Positions 8,390-15,824 of a stretch of 64,000 nt of DNA are shown in pieces. A model generated the notes under the pieces. The model saw only the letters and a list, made by a program, of their open reading frames with translations, did no database searches and had not been told where the DNA came from. Each line of letters begins with the position of its first letter. The stretch's first letter is position 1. The position numbers and the translations under genes are program-made. This DNA comes from Bradyrhizobium diazoefficiens USDA 110. GTDB lineage: Bacteria; Pseudomonadota; Alphaproteobacteria; Rhizobiales; Xanthobacteraceae. Location of the stretch: contig NC_004463.1 in assembly GCF_000011365.1 (NCBI RefSeq), positions 1,178,001 to 1,242,000 of the forward strand, read 5' to 3'.

Positions 8390-9235
8390 CTACCCGCCGC
8401 CGTCCCGCATCAGGCGTGGATCCGCAAAATCGAGCCGCGCGGCCCATCCGGTCGGCGTCTCGCCGCTGAATATCCGGAAGTCGCGGGCAAGATGCGCCTG
8501 GTCGGCATAGCCGGCGTCTGCCGCGACGGCTGCCCAGCCGCCTGTCCCGTCCGTGCGGGCCAGTGAGCAGGCCCGATGAAAGCGCAGCATCTGGGCCATT
8601 GTCTTCGGCGGTACGCCGATCTCGTTGTGGAAGCGGCGCGTGAGATGCTTGCGGCTCCAGCCTATGTCGGTGGCAAGCTCGGTGATCCGGACCGCGCCTG
8701 CCCGTCGCCAGAGCGTATCGAGGGCGAAGGCGATCGCCGGCGAGGGCTCATGCACAGCGCGACGAAGCACGAAGTCTTCCACGATCTCAAATCGTCGCTG
8801 CCATCCGACCGCCTCGGCAACCCTGGCGCGGAGGTTCTCGCCATCCCGTCCCAGAATGTCGCCCAGACCGACCATGCGCGCGGTCAGATCCGGCACTGCT
8901 CCTCCGAAGAAGCGATACGCTCCAAGCGGGGTGAAATCGACCTGAACGCATTCGGCGCGGCCATCGGATTCGATGAGGACCGGTCCGGGAAAGAGACCAG
9001 CCGCGAAACTCGGCTGAGCGTCGGCAACATCCGGCTCGCGCCCAAGCGCAATGCGGAAGGGTGTCCCCAAATTCACGAGAAGAGGCAGCGCAAGCGGCGC
9101 CGCGTGCCGGAAGCCGGCCAACCCGACGCCGCGCTCGCGATAGAACGAGATGCTGGAGACCAGCCGCGCAAGGCGTGGCGAGGCGGGCCGACGGATGACA
9201 TCGGGGTTTGCGGCAGCGTCCATCGCGCGCAGCAT
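8390..9235 (-). CDS. AraC family transcriptional regulator
   Basis: This 281-residue regulator has a C-terminal AraC DNA-binding domain with two helix-turn-helix units (VRITELATDIGWSRKHLTRRFHNEIGVPPKTMAQMLRFHRA and AGYADQAHLARDFRIFSGETPTGW). The N-terminal part is a cupin-like sensor of unknown ligand. The open frame extends upstream to 9433, overlapping the globin gene, so I place the start at the ATG at 9235 (MLRAMDAAANPD), with 9223 as an alternative. It lies 58 bp downstream of the globin gene on the same strand and may be co-transcribed. Confidence 0.85.
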   Translation of the reverse strand: MLRAMDAAANPDVIRRPASPRLARLVSSISFYRERGVGLAGFRHAAPLALPLLVNLGTPFRIALGREPDVADAQPSFAAGLFPGPVLIESDGRAECVQVDFTPLGAYRFFGGAVPDLTARMVGLGDILGRDGENLRARVAEAVGWQRRFEIVEDFVLRRAVHEPSPAIAFALDTLWRRAGAVRITELATDIGWSRKHLTRRFHNEIGVPPKTMAQMLRFHRACSLARTDGTGGWAAVAADAGYADQAHLARDFRIFSGETPTGWAARLDFADPRLMRDGGG

Positions 9236-9293
9236 AGCGCCGCAGCGGTGCCCCTCCAAGTGGACGGCGCGCCCGGCCTTGCCCGTGTGGTGG

Positions 9294-9689
9294 CTAGCGG
9301 TTGCGCATCCAGTCGGCGAGGCCGGACAGCGCCTTGTCGAGGTCTTGCCGCGCGGCAGCGTCCGCGACCGTCTCCTCCAGCGCGCCGCGCATGCAGGTGA
9401 GCCACGCATCGCGTTCGGCATCACCGATGGCAAAGCCGATGTGACGCTGGCGCAGCCGTGGGTGTCCCTTTTCGACGGAATAGAGTCTTGGGCCGCCGGT
9501 CCATTCGGTGAGGTAGCGCTTCAGCACGTCCCTGATCAGGCCGAGATCGGCTGCATGCATGGCGCGGATGACTTTCGCCTCCGGCAGCGTGTCCATCCGT
9601 TCGTAGAAGCGATCGACCAGAAGGTCGATCGTGGCACTGCCGCCGATCCGCTCGAACATGGAGATTGCGACGTCGCTATCGGTCATCAT
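9294..9689 (-). CDS. Group II truncated hemoglobin
   Basis: This 131-residue protein fits the 2-on-2 globins. It has the FYERMDTLPEAKVIRAMH stretch of the B to C/E helices and the YLTEWTGGPRLYSVEKGHPRLRQRHIGFAIGD block. It also has DAWLTCM with the Trp at G8 typical of group II. Such proteins bind O2 and detoxify reactive oxygen or nitrogen species. I place the start at ATGATG 9684-9689; the frame upstream of it is part of a palindromic intergenic element. Confidence 0.88.
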   Translation of the reverse strand: MMTDSDVAISMFERIGGSATIDLLVDRFYERMDTLPEAKVIRAMHAADLGLIRDVLKRYLTEWTGGPRLYSVEKGHPRLRQRHIGFAIGDAERDAWLTCMRGALEETVADAAARQDLDKALSGLADWMRNR

Positions 9690-9754
9690 TTGTCTCGAGG
9701 CTTGCTTGCTGATCGTTGATACAGTGTTGCTGGAGGTCGCGCAAAATCCTTGCT

Positions 9755-9915
9755 GTCGTCCCGGACAAGCGCAGCGAAGCGGAGCGCTGATCCGGGACCC
9801 AACCAAAGGGGGTAGTTTTGCGATGACTCGTGGTTACCAGCTCGCGCAACAACTTCTCCCTGGGGGTATGGGTCCCGGATCGGCGCGCGCTTGTGGCGCG
9901 CTTGTCCGGGACGAC
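9755..9915. repeat. Intergenic palindromic element, GTCGTCCCGG type
   Basis: This element is about 160 bp and is bounded by GTCGTCCCGGACAAGCG on the left and its reverse complement on the right. Inner arms include GATCCGGGACCC against GGGTCCCGGATC. It fills most of the gap between the truncated globin gene and boxR. It is the same family as the element at 32006-32161. Confidence 0.85.
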
Positions 9916-9950
9916 AGTGGAGTGTGTAGCTGTAGCGAGCTCGAAACGAC

Positions 9951-10859
9951 CTACAGCGCCACGCTGCGCAGACCAAAACTGCGCGCTTCGTTCTGGAGCA
10001 CCGGGCGCACCGCGTCGATCAGGCGCGCGGCGGCGGCATCGACGGAGAGGCCCGCCGTGTCCACCACCGCCGTCGCACGCGAGTACAGCGGCTCGCGGCT
10101 CAAGAGGATGTTGCGCAGCTCGGCCATCGCGGAGCGGTCGTCCGCCATCGGGCGCAGGTCGCCCTGGCGACGGACGCGGGCCATGTGCTCCTCGGGCTCG
10201 GCCTTCAGCCAGATCGTGTAGAACGACGACAGGATCTGGTCGAAGGTCAAAGGCTCGGAGACGATGCCGCCGCCGGTCGCAAGCACCATCAACTCGTTGC
10301 GCGCGAGCAGCTGTTGCAGCGCCGCCTGCTCCATGCGGCGAAAGCCTTCCTGGCCGTAGAGCGCGATGATCTCGGCGACCGAGAGGCCGTTCTGCTGCTC
10401 GACCTCCTTGTTGAGCTCGACGAAGCTCCAGCCGACCTTCTTCGCCAGGATCTTGCCGAGCGTGGACTTGCCGGCGCCGCGCAGGCCGATCAGCGCGATG
10501 CCGCAGAACGGCGCGCGCCGCGGCGCGGATGCGCTGCCGCCGGCGAGCACGTCCTTGGCCTGCGCGATCTGCGCGGGCGTCGCCTTGCGCAGGAGATCGC
10601 GAAACATCTGCCAGTCCGGCGTCGGATCGGCGCTGGGCAGCAGATCTTCGAGATGCGCGCCCATCGCGTCGGAGACGCGGCGGAGCAGCACGATCGAGAC
10701 ATTGCCCTTGCCGCTTTCGAGCTGCGCGATGTAGCGCTCCGAGATTCCTGATACCTTGGCGAGCACTTTGCGCGACATGCCGCGCAGTGCGCGCGTGGTG
10801 CGCACACGCTGGCCGAGCTGTTCGAGGAAGCGGGATTCGGCGTCGGGACTGTCGGTCAT
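9951..10859 (-). CDS. boxR: BoxR/BzdR-type repressor (XRE domain fused to a shikimate-kinase-like domain)
   Basis: This 302-residue protein has an N-terminal XRE helix-turn-helix (about residues 15-75, including ERYIAQLESGKGNVS). After a linker comes a shikimate-kinase-like domain with a P-loop at residues 125-133 (GLRGAGKST). This fusion is the hallmark of BzdR and BoxR, which repress benzoate genes and are released by benzoyl-CoA bound to the kinase-like domain. It is divergent from benzoate-CoA ligase and heads the box locus. A TGCA-N6-TGCA site upstream of boxC fits its known operator type. Confidence 0.92.
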   Translation of the reverse strand: MTDSPDAESRFLEQLGQRVRTTRALRGMSRKVLAKVSGISERYIAQLESGKGNVSIVLLRRVSDAMGAHLEDLLPSADPTPDWQMFRDLLRKATPAQIAQAKDVLAGGSASAPRRAPFCGIALIGLRGAGKSTLGKILAKKVGWSFVELNKEVEQQNGLSVAEIIALYGQEGFRRMEQAALQQLLARNELMVLATGGGIVSEPLTFDQILSSFYTIWLKAEPEEHMARVRRQGDLRPMADDRSAMAELRNILLSREPLYSRATAVVDTAGLSVDAAAARLIDAVRPVLQNEARSFGLRSVAL

Positions 10860-10903
10860 GAGCCTTCTTTACAGATGTCCTGCGGCGCGTTTTAATGAAA
10901 CAT

Positions 10904-10919
10904 AATGCCTGCTGGCATT
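10904..10919. promoter_or_regulatory. Inverted repeat in the boxR-bclA intergenic region (operator candidate)
   Basis: AATGCC and GGCATT form perfect 6-bp arms around a TGCT spacer. The site is in the 121-bp gap between divergent boxR and benzoate-CoA ligase, and TTGACA (10918-10923) abuts it. It lacks a TGCA tetramer, so it may be a different operator from the one before boxC. BoxR binding here is inferred from position. Confidence 0.4.
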
Positions 10920-10948
10920 GACAGCAAGCCGCCGCGGTGTCTTTCTAT

Positions 10949-10960
10949 GAATTATAATTC
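10949..10960. promoter_or_regulatory. Perfect AT-rich palindrome with a TATAAT element before bclA
   Basis: GAATTATAATTC is a 12-bp perfect palindrome that contains TATAAT (10953-10958). It lies 20 bp before the GTG start of the ligase, between the promoter-like elements and the ribosome-binding site GGGGAGAAG. It could be the -10 region for the ligase, for boxR in the other direction, or a regulator site. No well-spaced -35 pairs with this TATAAT on the plus strand. Confidence 0.4.
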
Positions 10961-10980
10961 TAAATTCAGGGGAGAAGTCC

Positions 10981-12522
10981 GTGAGCGAGGGATCCTATAA
11001 CGCGGTGACCTGGCTGCTCGACCGTAACGTCGAGGAGGGGCGCGGCAACAAGCTCGCCTTCGACGACACCGTCTCGCGGCTGACCTATGGCGAGCTCCAG
11101 CGCGAGAGCCGCCGCGCCGCCAACATGCTGCGCCGTCTCGGCGTCCGCCGCGAGGAGCGCGTGGCGATGATCATGCTCGATACGGTCGATTTCCCGATCG
11201 TGTTCCTGGGCGCGATCCGCGCCGGCATCGTGCCGGTGCCGCTCAACACGCTGCTGACCGCGGACCAGTACGCCTACATCCTCGCCGACTGCCGTGCCCG
11301 CGTGCTGTTCGTTTCCGAAGCGCTCTATCCCGTCATCAGGGACGTCGTCGGCCGCATGCCGGATCTCGAGCATGTCGTCGTCTCCGGCGCCAAGCAGAAT
11401 GGCCACAAGCAGCTCGCCGAGGAGCTCGCTGATGAGAGCGACCAGTTCACCACCGCCGCGACTCATCCGGACGAGCCGGCATTCTGGCTGTATTCGTCCG
11501 GCTCGACCGGCATGCCCAAGGGCGTGCGCCATCTGCATTCGAACTTGCAGGCGACTGCGGACACCTACGCCAGGCAGGTGCTCGGCATTCGCGAGAGCGA
11601 CGTCTGCCTCTCCGCCGCAAAGCTGTTTTTCGCCTATGGTCTCGGCAATGCGCTGACCTTCCCGATGTCGGTCGGCGCAACCGTCGTGCTGAACAGCGAG
11701 CGCCCGACGCCGGCGCGCATGTTCGACCTGATGAACCGCTACAACCCGTCGATCTTCTACGGCGTGCCGACCTTGTTCGCGGCGATGCTCAACGACGAGA
11801 CGATGAAGAGCGAGCGTGGCGGAAAGAGCTTGCGCATCTGCACCTCGGCCGGTGAGGCATTGCCCGAGTCTGTGGGCAACAGCTGGAAGGCGCGCTTCGG
11901 CGTCGACATTCTCGACGGCGTCGGCTCGACCGAGCTCTTGCACATCTTCCTATCGAATGCGCCCGGCGACATCAAATATGGCTCCTCCGGCAAGCCGGTG
12001 CCGGGCTATGCGGTGCGGCTCGTCAACGAGGCCGGCCAGGACGTGGCCGACGGCGAGGTCGGCGAGCTCCTGGTCGATGCGCCCTCCGCCGGCGAAGGCT
12101 ATTGGAACCAGCGCCACAAGAGCCGCCGCACCTTCGAGGGCCCGTGGACCCGCACCGGCGACAAATATGTCAGGGATGCCGAGGGCCGCTACACCTTCTG
12201 CGGCCGTGCCGACGACATGTTCAAGGTCTCCGGCATCTGGGTCTCGCCGTTCGAGGTCGAGAGCGCGCTGATCACGCACCCGGCGGTGCTGGAAGCCGCC
12301 GTCGTGCCCGAGGCCGATCCGGAAGGCCTCTTGAAGCCGAAAGCCTTCGTCGTGCTGCGTCAGGGCGCGAAGACCGCGAACTTGCAGGAGATGCTGAAGG
12401 AGCACGTCAAGCAGAAGATCGGCCCGTGGAAATATCCGCGCTGGATCGACGTGGTGGACTCGCTGCCGAAGACGGCGACGGGGAAGATCCAGCGGTTCAA
12501 GCTGCGGGAAGGGGCGAATTGA
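10981..12522 (+). CDS. bclA: Benzoate-CoA ligase
   Basis: This 513-residue adenylate-forming ligase converts benzoate, ATP and CoA to benzoyl-CoA, the first step of the box pathway. The AMP-binding P-loop is at residues 172-181 (SSGSTGMPKG). VGSTELLHIFLSN matches aryl-CoA ligases, and the C-terminal catalytic lysine is K502 (TATGKIQRF). The start is GTG at 10981 behind GGGGAGAAG. It is divergent from boxR, which supports the benzoate substrate; 4-hydroxybenzoate or 2-aminobenzoate would be the alternatives. Confidence 0.92.
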   Translation: MSEGSYNAVTWLLDRNVEEGRGNKLAFDDTVSRLTYGELQRESRRAANMLRRLGVRREERVAMIMLDTVDFPIVFLGAIRAGIVPVPLNTLLTADQYAYILADCRARVLFVSEALYPVIRDVVGRMPDLEHVVVSGAKQNGHKQLAEELADESDQFTTAATHPDEPAFWLYSSGSTGMPKGVRHLHSNLQATADTYARQVLGIRESDVCLSAAKLFFAYGLGNALTFPMSVGATVVLNSERPTPARMFDLMNRYNPSIFYGVPTLFAAMLNDETMKSERGGKSLRICTSAGEALPESVGNSWKARFGVDILDGVGSTELLHIFLSNAPGDIKYGSSGKPVPGYAVRLVNEAGQDVADGEVGELLVDAPSAGEGYWNQRHKSRRTFEGPWTRTGDKYVRDAEGRYTFCGRADDMFKVSGIWVSPFEVESALITHPAVLEAAVVPEADPEGLLKPKAFVVLRQGAKTANLQEMLKEHVKQKIGPWKYPRWIDVVDSLPKTATGKIQRFKLREGAN

Positions 12523-12530
12523 TTGGCTTC

Positions 12531-12631
12531 GTCATTCCGGGGCGCGCGAAGCGCGAACCCGGAATCTCGATCCGCAGACTGCAATCTCGGGATTCCGGAT
12601 CAACTCGCTTTGCGAGTTGTCCGGAATGACG
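12531..12631. repeat. Intergenic palindromic element, GTCATTCCGG type
   Basis: This element is bounded by GTCATTCCGG and CCGGAATGAC with inner hairpins (GCGCGCGAAGCGCG and CAACTCGCTTTGCGAGTTG). It fills the gap between the ligase and the alpha/beta hydrolase inside the box operon and could partly uncouple their expression. Confidence 0.8.
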
Positions 12632-12633
12632 GA

Positions 12634-13470
12634 ATGAATGGAACCGACAGCATGACCAACCTCACCCCCACGGGCTTCCTCAGCGTCAGTGGCGCCAGCC
12701 TCGAATATAAATGGCTCGCGCCGCAATCAGCGGAGGCACCGACCATCGTCATGCTGCACGAAGGTCTCGGCTCGGTCGGGCTCTGGGGCGACTTCCCGGA
12801 ACAGCTTCGAGAGGCGACCGGTGCCGGCATCTTCGTCTATTCGCGTGCGGGCTACGGGCAGTCGAGCCCGGTCGCGCTGCCGCGGCCGCTGGATTACATG
12901 CACCGCGAGGCGCTGGAGGTGCTTCCGAAACTGCTCGATGCGATCGGCTTCAGGCGCGGCCTCCTGCTCGGCCATTCCGACGGTGCCTCGATCGCGACGA
13001 TCTACGCCGGCGCGCACCAGGATCATCGCCTGAACGGCCTCGTGCTGATCGCGCCGCATTTCATCGTCGAGGACATCTCGGTGAAATCCATCGCCGCGAT
13101 CAAGACCGCCTATGAGACCACCGATCTCAAGCCGAAGCTCGCGCGCTGGCACAAGGACGTCGACAACGCCTTCTACGGCTGGAACGGCGCCTGGCTCGAT
13201 CCGAAATTCCGCGACTGGGACATCTCGGAATACCTCGCCTATATCCGCGTCCCTGTCATGGTCCTGCAAGGCGTGGACGACCAATACGGGACGCTGCGCC
13301 AGGTCGAAATTGCGCAGGAAGAGTGTTACTGTCCGGTAGATTTGAAAATTATTTCAGGCGCGGGCCATTCCCCGCATCGTGAAGCGCCGGGGGCGACGCT
13401 TGACGCAATTGAGCAATTTGCAAAGGCGGCCCTGCGCGACGATCAGGGACTTCAGGGACGCGCCGCATGA
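12634..13470 (+). CDS. Alpha/beta hydrolase of the box locus
   Basis: This 278-residue alpha/beta hydrolase has the nucleophile elbow LLGHSDGAS (Ser115), an oxyanion region HEGLGS and a C-terminal His in GAGHSPHREAP. It lies between benzoate-CoA ligase and boxC, so it may hydrolyse a CoA thioester or another pathway intermediate as a salvage enzyme; this is inference. Start codons at 12634 and 12652 are both possible. The upstream open frame is repeat sequence. Confidence 0.8.
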   Translation: MNGTDSMTNLTPTGFLSVSGASLEYKWLAPQSAEAPTIVMLHEGLGSVGLWGDFPEQLREATGAGIFVYSRAGYGQSSPVALPRPLDYMHREALEVLPKLLDAIGFRRGLLLGHSDGASIATIYAGAHQDHRLNGLVLIAPHFIVEDISVKSIAAIKTAYETTDLKPKLARWHKDVDNAFYGWNGAWLDPKFRDWDISEYLAYIRVPVMVLQGVDDQYGTLRQVEIAQEECYCPVDLKIISGAGHSPHREAPGATLDAIEQFAKAALRDDQGLQGRAA

Positions 13471-13491
13471 TGTTGCGGAGGCGCGCCTCGC

Positions 13492-14010
13492 ATGAGTGCG
13501 CCGCCGAATGCGAGCGGCCCGCTGCCGTGGCCGCAATGGGCCTATGTGCCGGGCGAGGCCGGGCTCGATGCCGACTACGAGACGCTCGCCATGGCCAAGG
13601 CGCTGGTGCCTTCGGCGTTTCGCGGCCATGTGCCGGCGCGCCATCCGGCGCTGCGCTACGGGCTCGCGCTCAACGACCGCGGCTATTTCTGGGAAGCGCA
13701 GGAAGTGCTGGAGGCGGTGTGGGCCGCAGCGCCCCAAGGCGGCCGCGAGCGCATTCTGCTGCGGGCCTGCATCCGCATCGCCAATGCGAATTTGCGGTTG
13801 CGCATGCAAAGGTCGCATTCGGCGGCACGGCTGTTTGGCGATGCGCTGGCGGAGCTGCGCGCGCTGAGCTCGCGCAAGGCGGCGGCCGGCGACGGCTTTG
13901 TCGAGAGCTTTCCCATTGCTGCGCTGACGGCCTTGCTCCAGGCCAAGCTCGGTCGTCCCCAGCTCTCCAAGGCCGACTGGATCGCACTCGGCGCCATCGT
14001 GCGGCCCTAG
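13492..14010 (+). CDS. DUF309 domain protein
   Basis: This 172-residue protein carries the DUF309 helical motif (LALNDRGYFWEAQEVLEAVWAAAPQGGRERILLRACIRIANANLRL), typical of a small alpha-helical family of unknown function. It follows the hydrolase by 21 bp and precedes boxC, so it is probably in the box transcription unit. Its biochemical role is not known to me. Confidence 0.8.
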   Translation: MSAPPNASGPLPWPQWAYVPGEAGLDADYETLAMAKALVPSAFRGHVPARHPALRYGLALNDRGYFWEAQEVLEAVWAAAPQGGRERILLRACIRIANANLRLRMQRSHSAARLFGDALAELRALSSRKAAAGDGFVESFPIAALTALLQAKLGRPQLSKADWIALGAIVRP

Positions 14011-14069
14011 GCGCTGGCATGAAACAAAGTGCATGTATTGGCTGGTAAGGACTAGACTTGCTCTGAAAT

Positions 14070-14085
14070 ATGCACTATTGTGCAT
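14070..14085. promoter_or_regulatory. BoxR operator candidate TGCA-N6-TGCA upstream of boxC
   Basis: ATGCAC and GTGCAT form perfect 6-bp arms around TATT, which gives TGCA (14071-14074), six bases, then TGCA (14081-14084). A third half-site GTGCAT is at 14029-14034. TGCA repeats of this kind are, as I remember, the recognition element of BzdR/BoxR regulators. The site ends 36 bp before the boxC ATG, a position that fits repression of a boxC-boxB promoter. Confidence 0.65.
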
Positions 14086-14121
14086 CTAACGTTAAAACCA
14101 AGACGAACTCAAGGGTGGCCC

Positions 14122-15810
14122 ATGGCCGGGGAAGATCGGCGCCTCGCAGGCGGCGCGACATTCATCGATTTCCAGACCGAACCGTCCCGCTACAAGCACT
14201 GGAAGCTCGCGGTCGACGGTGACGTCGCGACCCTGACCATGGACGTCGACGAGAACGGCGGCCTGTTCGAGGGCTATCTGCTCAAGCTCAATTCCTACGA
14301 CCTCGGCGTCGACATCGAGCTTGCCGATGCGATCCAGCGGCTGCGCTTCGAGCATCCCGAGGTGAAGGTCGTGGTGATGCGCTCGGCCAAGAACCGCGTG
14401 TTCTGCGCCGGCGCCAACATCCGCATGCTCGCGGGCTCGACCCACGCCCACAAGGTCAATTTCTGCAAGTTCACCAACGAGACCCGCAACGGCATGGAGG
14501 ATTCGTCCGAGAATTCCGGCCAGCGCTTCATCACCGTGGTGAACGGCTCGGCCGCCGGCGGCGGCTATGAGCTCGCGCTCGCGACCGACCACATCATCCT
14601 CGCCGACGACGGTGCCTCTTCGGTGGCGCTGCCCGAAGTGCCGCTGCTCGCGGTGCTGCCGGGCACCGGCGGCCTCACCCGCGTCGTCGACAAGCGCAAG
14701 GTGCGCCGCGACCATGCCGACTTCTTCTGCACCATCGAGGAAGGCGTGAAAGGCAAGCGCGCCGTGCAGTGGCGTCTCGTCGACGAGATCGCGCCGAACT
14801 CGAAGCTGGAAGGCAAGATCGCCGAGCGCGTCAAGGAATTTTCCGCGGCCTCCAGGCGCAGCGGCAGCGGCAAGGGCATTGCGCTGACGCCGCTCAGGCG
14901 CATCATCGACGAGACCAGCCTGCGCTACGGCTTCGTCACCGTCGACGTCGATCGTGCCGCCCGCATCGCCACCATCTCGATTAAGGCGCCGGAGGCGGCG
15001 GCGCCGGCCGACATCGACGGCATGATGGCGCAGGGCGCTGCGTTCTGGCCGCTCCAGGTCGCGCGCGAGCTCGACGATGCCATCCTGCATCTGCGCATCA
15101 ACGAGCTCGAGATCGCCATGCTGGTGTTCAAGAGCCATGGCGACCGCGCCCATGTGCTCGCATCCGATGCCTTCCTTGAAGCCAACAAGGCGCACTGGCT
15201 GGTCAACGAGATCAGGCATTACTGGAAGCGCGTGCTCAAGCGTATCGACGTCACCTCGCGCACGCTGGTGACGCTGGTCGAGCCCGGCTCCTGCTTTGCC
15301 GGCACGCTCGCCGAGCTCGTCTTCGCCGCCGACCGTTCCTACATGCTGATCGGCACCCGCCAGGGCGACAACCGCCCGCCGCCCGCGATCGAGCTGTCGG
15401 CGATGAATTTTGGCCCGTATCCGATGAGCCATGGTTTGACGCGGCTTCAGTCTCGCTTCCAGGCCGACCCGGCCGATCTAGAACGCGCCGAAGCCACCAT
15501 CGGCACGAGCCTGGACGCCGAAGAGGCCGAGGAGCTCGGCCTCGTCACCTTCGCGCTCGACGACATCGACTGGGACGACGAGGTCCGCGTGTTTCTGGAG
15601 GAGCGCGCCAGCTTCTCGCCCGACAGCCTCACCGGCATGGAAGCGAGCCTCCGCTTCGTCGGCCCGGAGACGATGGAATCAAAGATCTTCGCGCGCCTCA
15701 CTGCCTGGCAGAACTGGATCTTCCAGCGCCCGAACGCGGTCGGCGAGGAGGGCGCGCTCCGCCGTTACGGCAGCGGCCAGAAGCCGAAATTCGATATGAC
15801 AAGAGTTTAG
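14122..15810 (+). CDS. boxC: Benzoyl-CoA-dihydrodiol lyase BoxC
   Basis: This 562-residue protein is a large crotonase-type enzyme that opens 2,3-epoxybenzoyl-CoA hydrolytically to 3,4-dehydroadipyl-CoA semialdehyde and formate. The N-terminal crotonase core is visible (AKNRVFCAGANIRMLAG and NGSAAGGGYELALATDHIILADD). A second region (SCFAGTLAELVFAADRSYMLIG) follows, as in BoxC. The length fits the family (about 550). I chose the ATG at 14122 behind AAGGGTGG; an ATG at 14080 would lie inside the operator. Confidence 0.95.
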   Translation: MAGEDRRLAGGATFIDFQTEPSRYKHWKLAVDGDVATLTMDVDENGGLFEGYLLKLNSYDLGVDIELADAIQRLRFEHPEVKVVVMRSAKNRVFCAGANIRMLAGSTHAHKVNFCKFTNETRNGMEDSSENSGQRFITVVNGSAAGGGYELALATDHIILADDGASSVALPEVPLLAVLPGTGGLTRVVDKRKVRRDHADFFCTIEEGVKGKRAVQWRLVDEIAPNSKLEGKIAERVKEFSAASRRSGSGKGIALTPLRRIIDETSLRYGFVTVDVDRAARIATISIKAPEAAAPADIDGMMAQGAAFWPLQVARELDDAILHLRINELEIAMLVFKSHGDRAHVLASDAFLEANKAHWLVNEIRHYWKRVLKRIDVTSRTLVTLVEPGSCFAGTLAELVFAADRSYMLIGTRQGDNRPPPAIELSAMNFGPYPMSHGLTRLQSRFQADPADLERAEATIGTSLDAEEAEELGLVTFALDDIDWDDEVRVFLEERASFSPDSLTGMEASLRFVGPETMESKIFARLTAWQNWIFQRPNAVGEEGALRRYGSGQKPKFDMTRV

Positions 15811-15824
15811 GGAGAAGCACGGCC

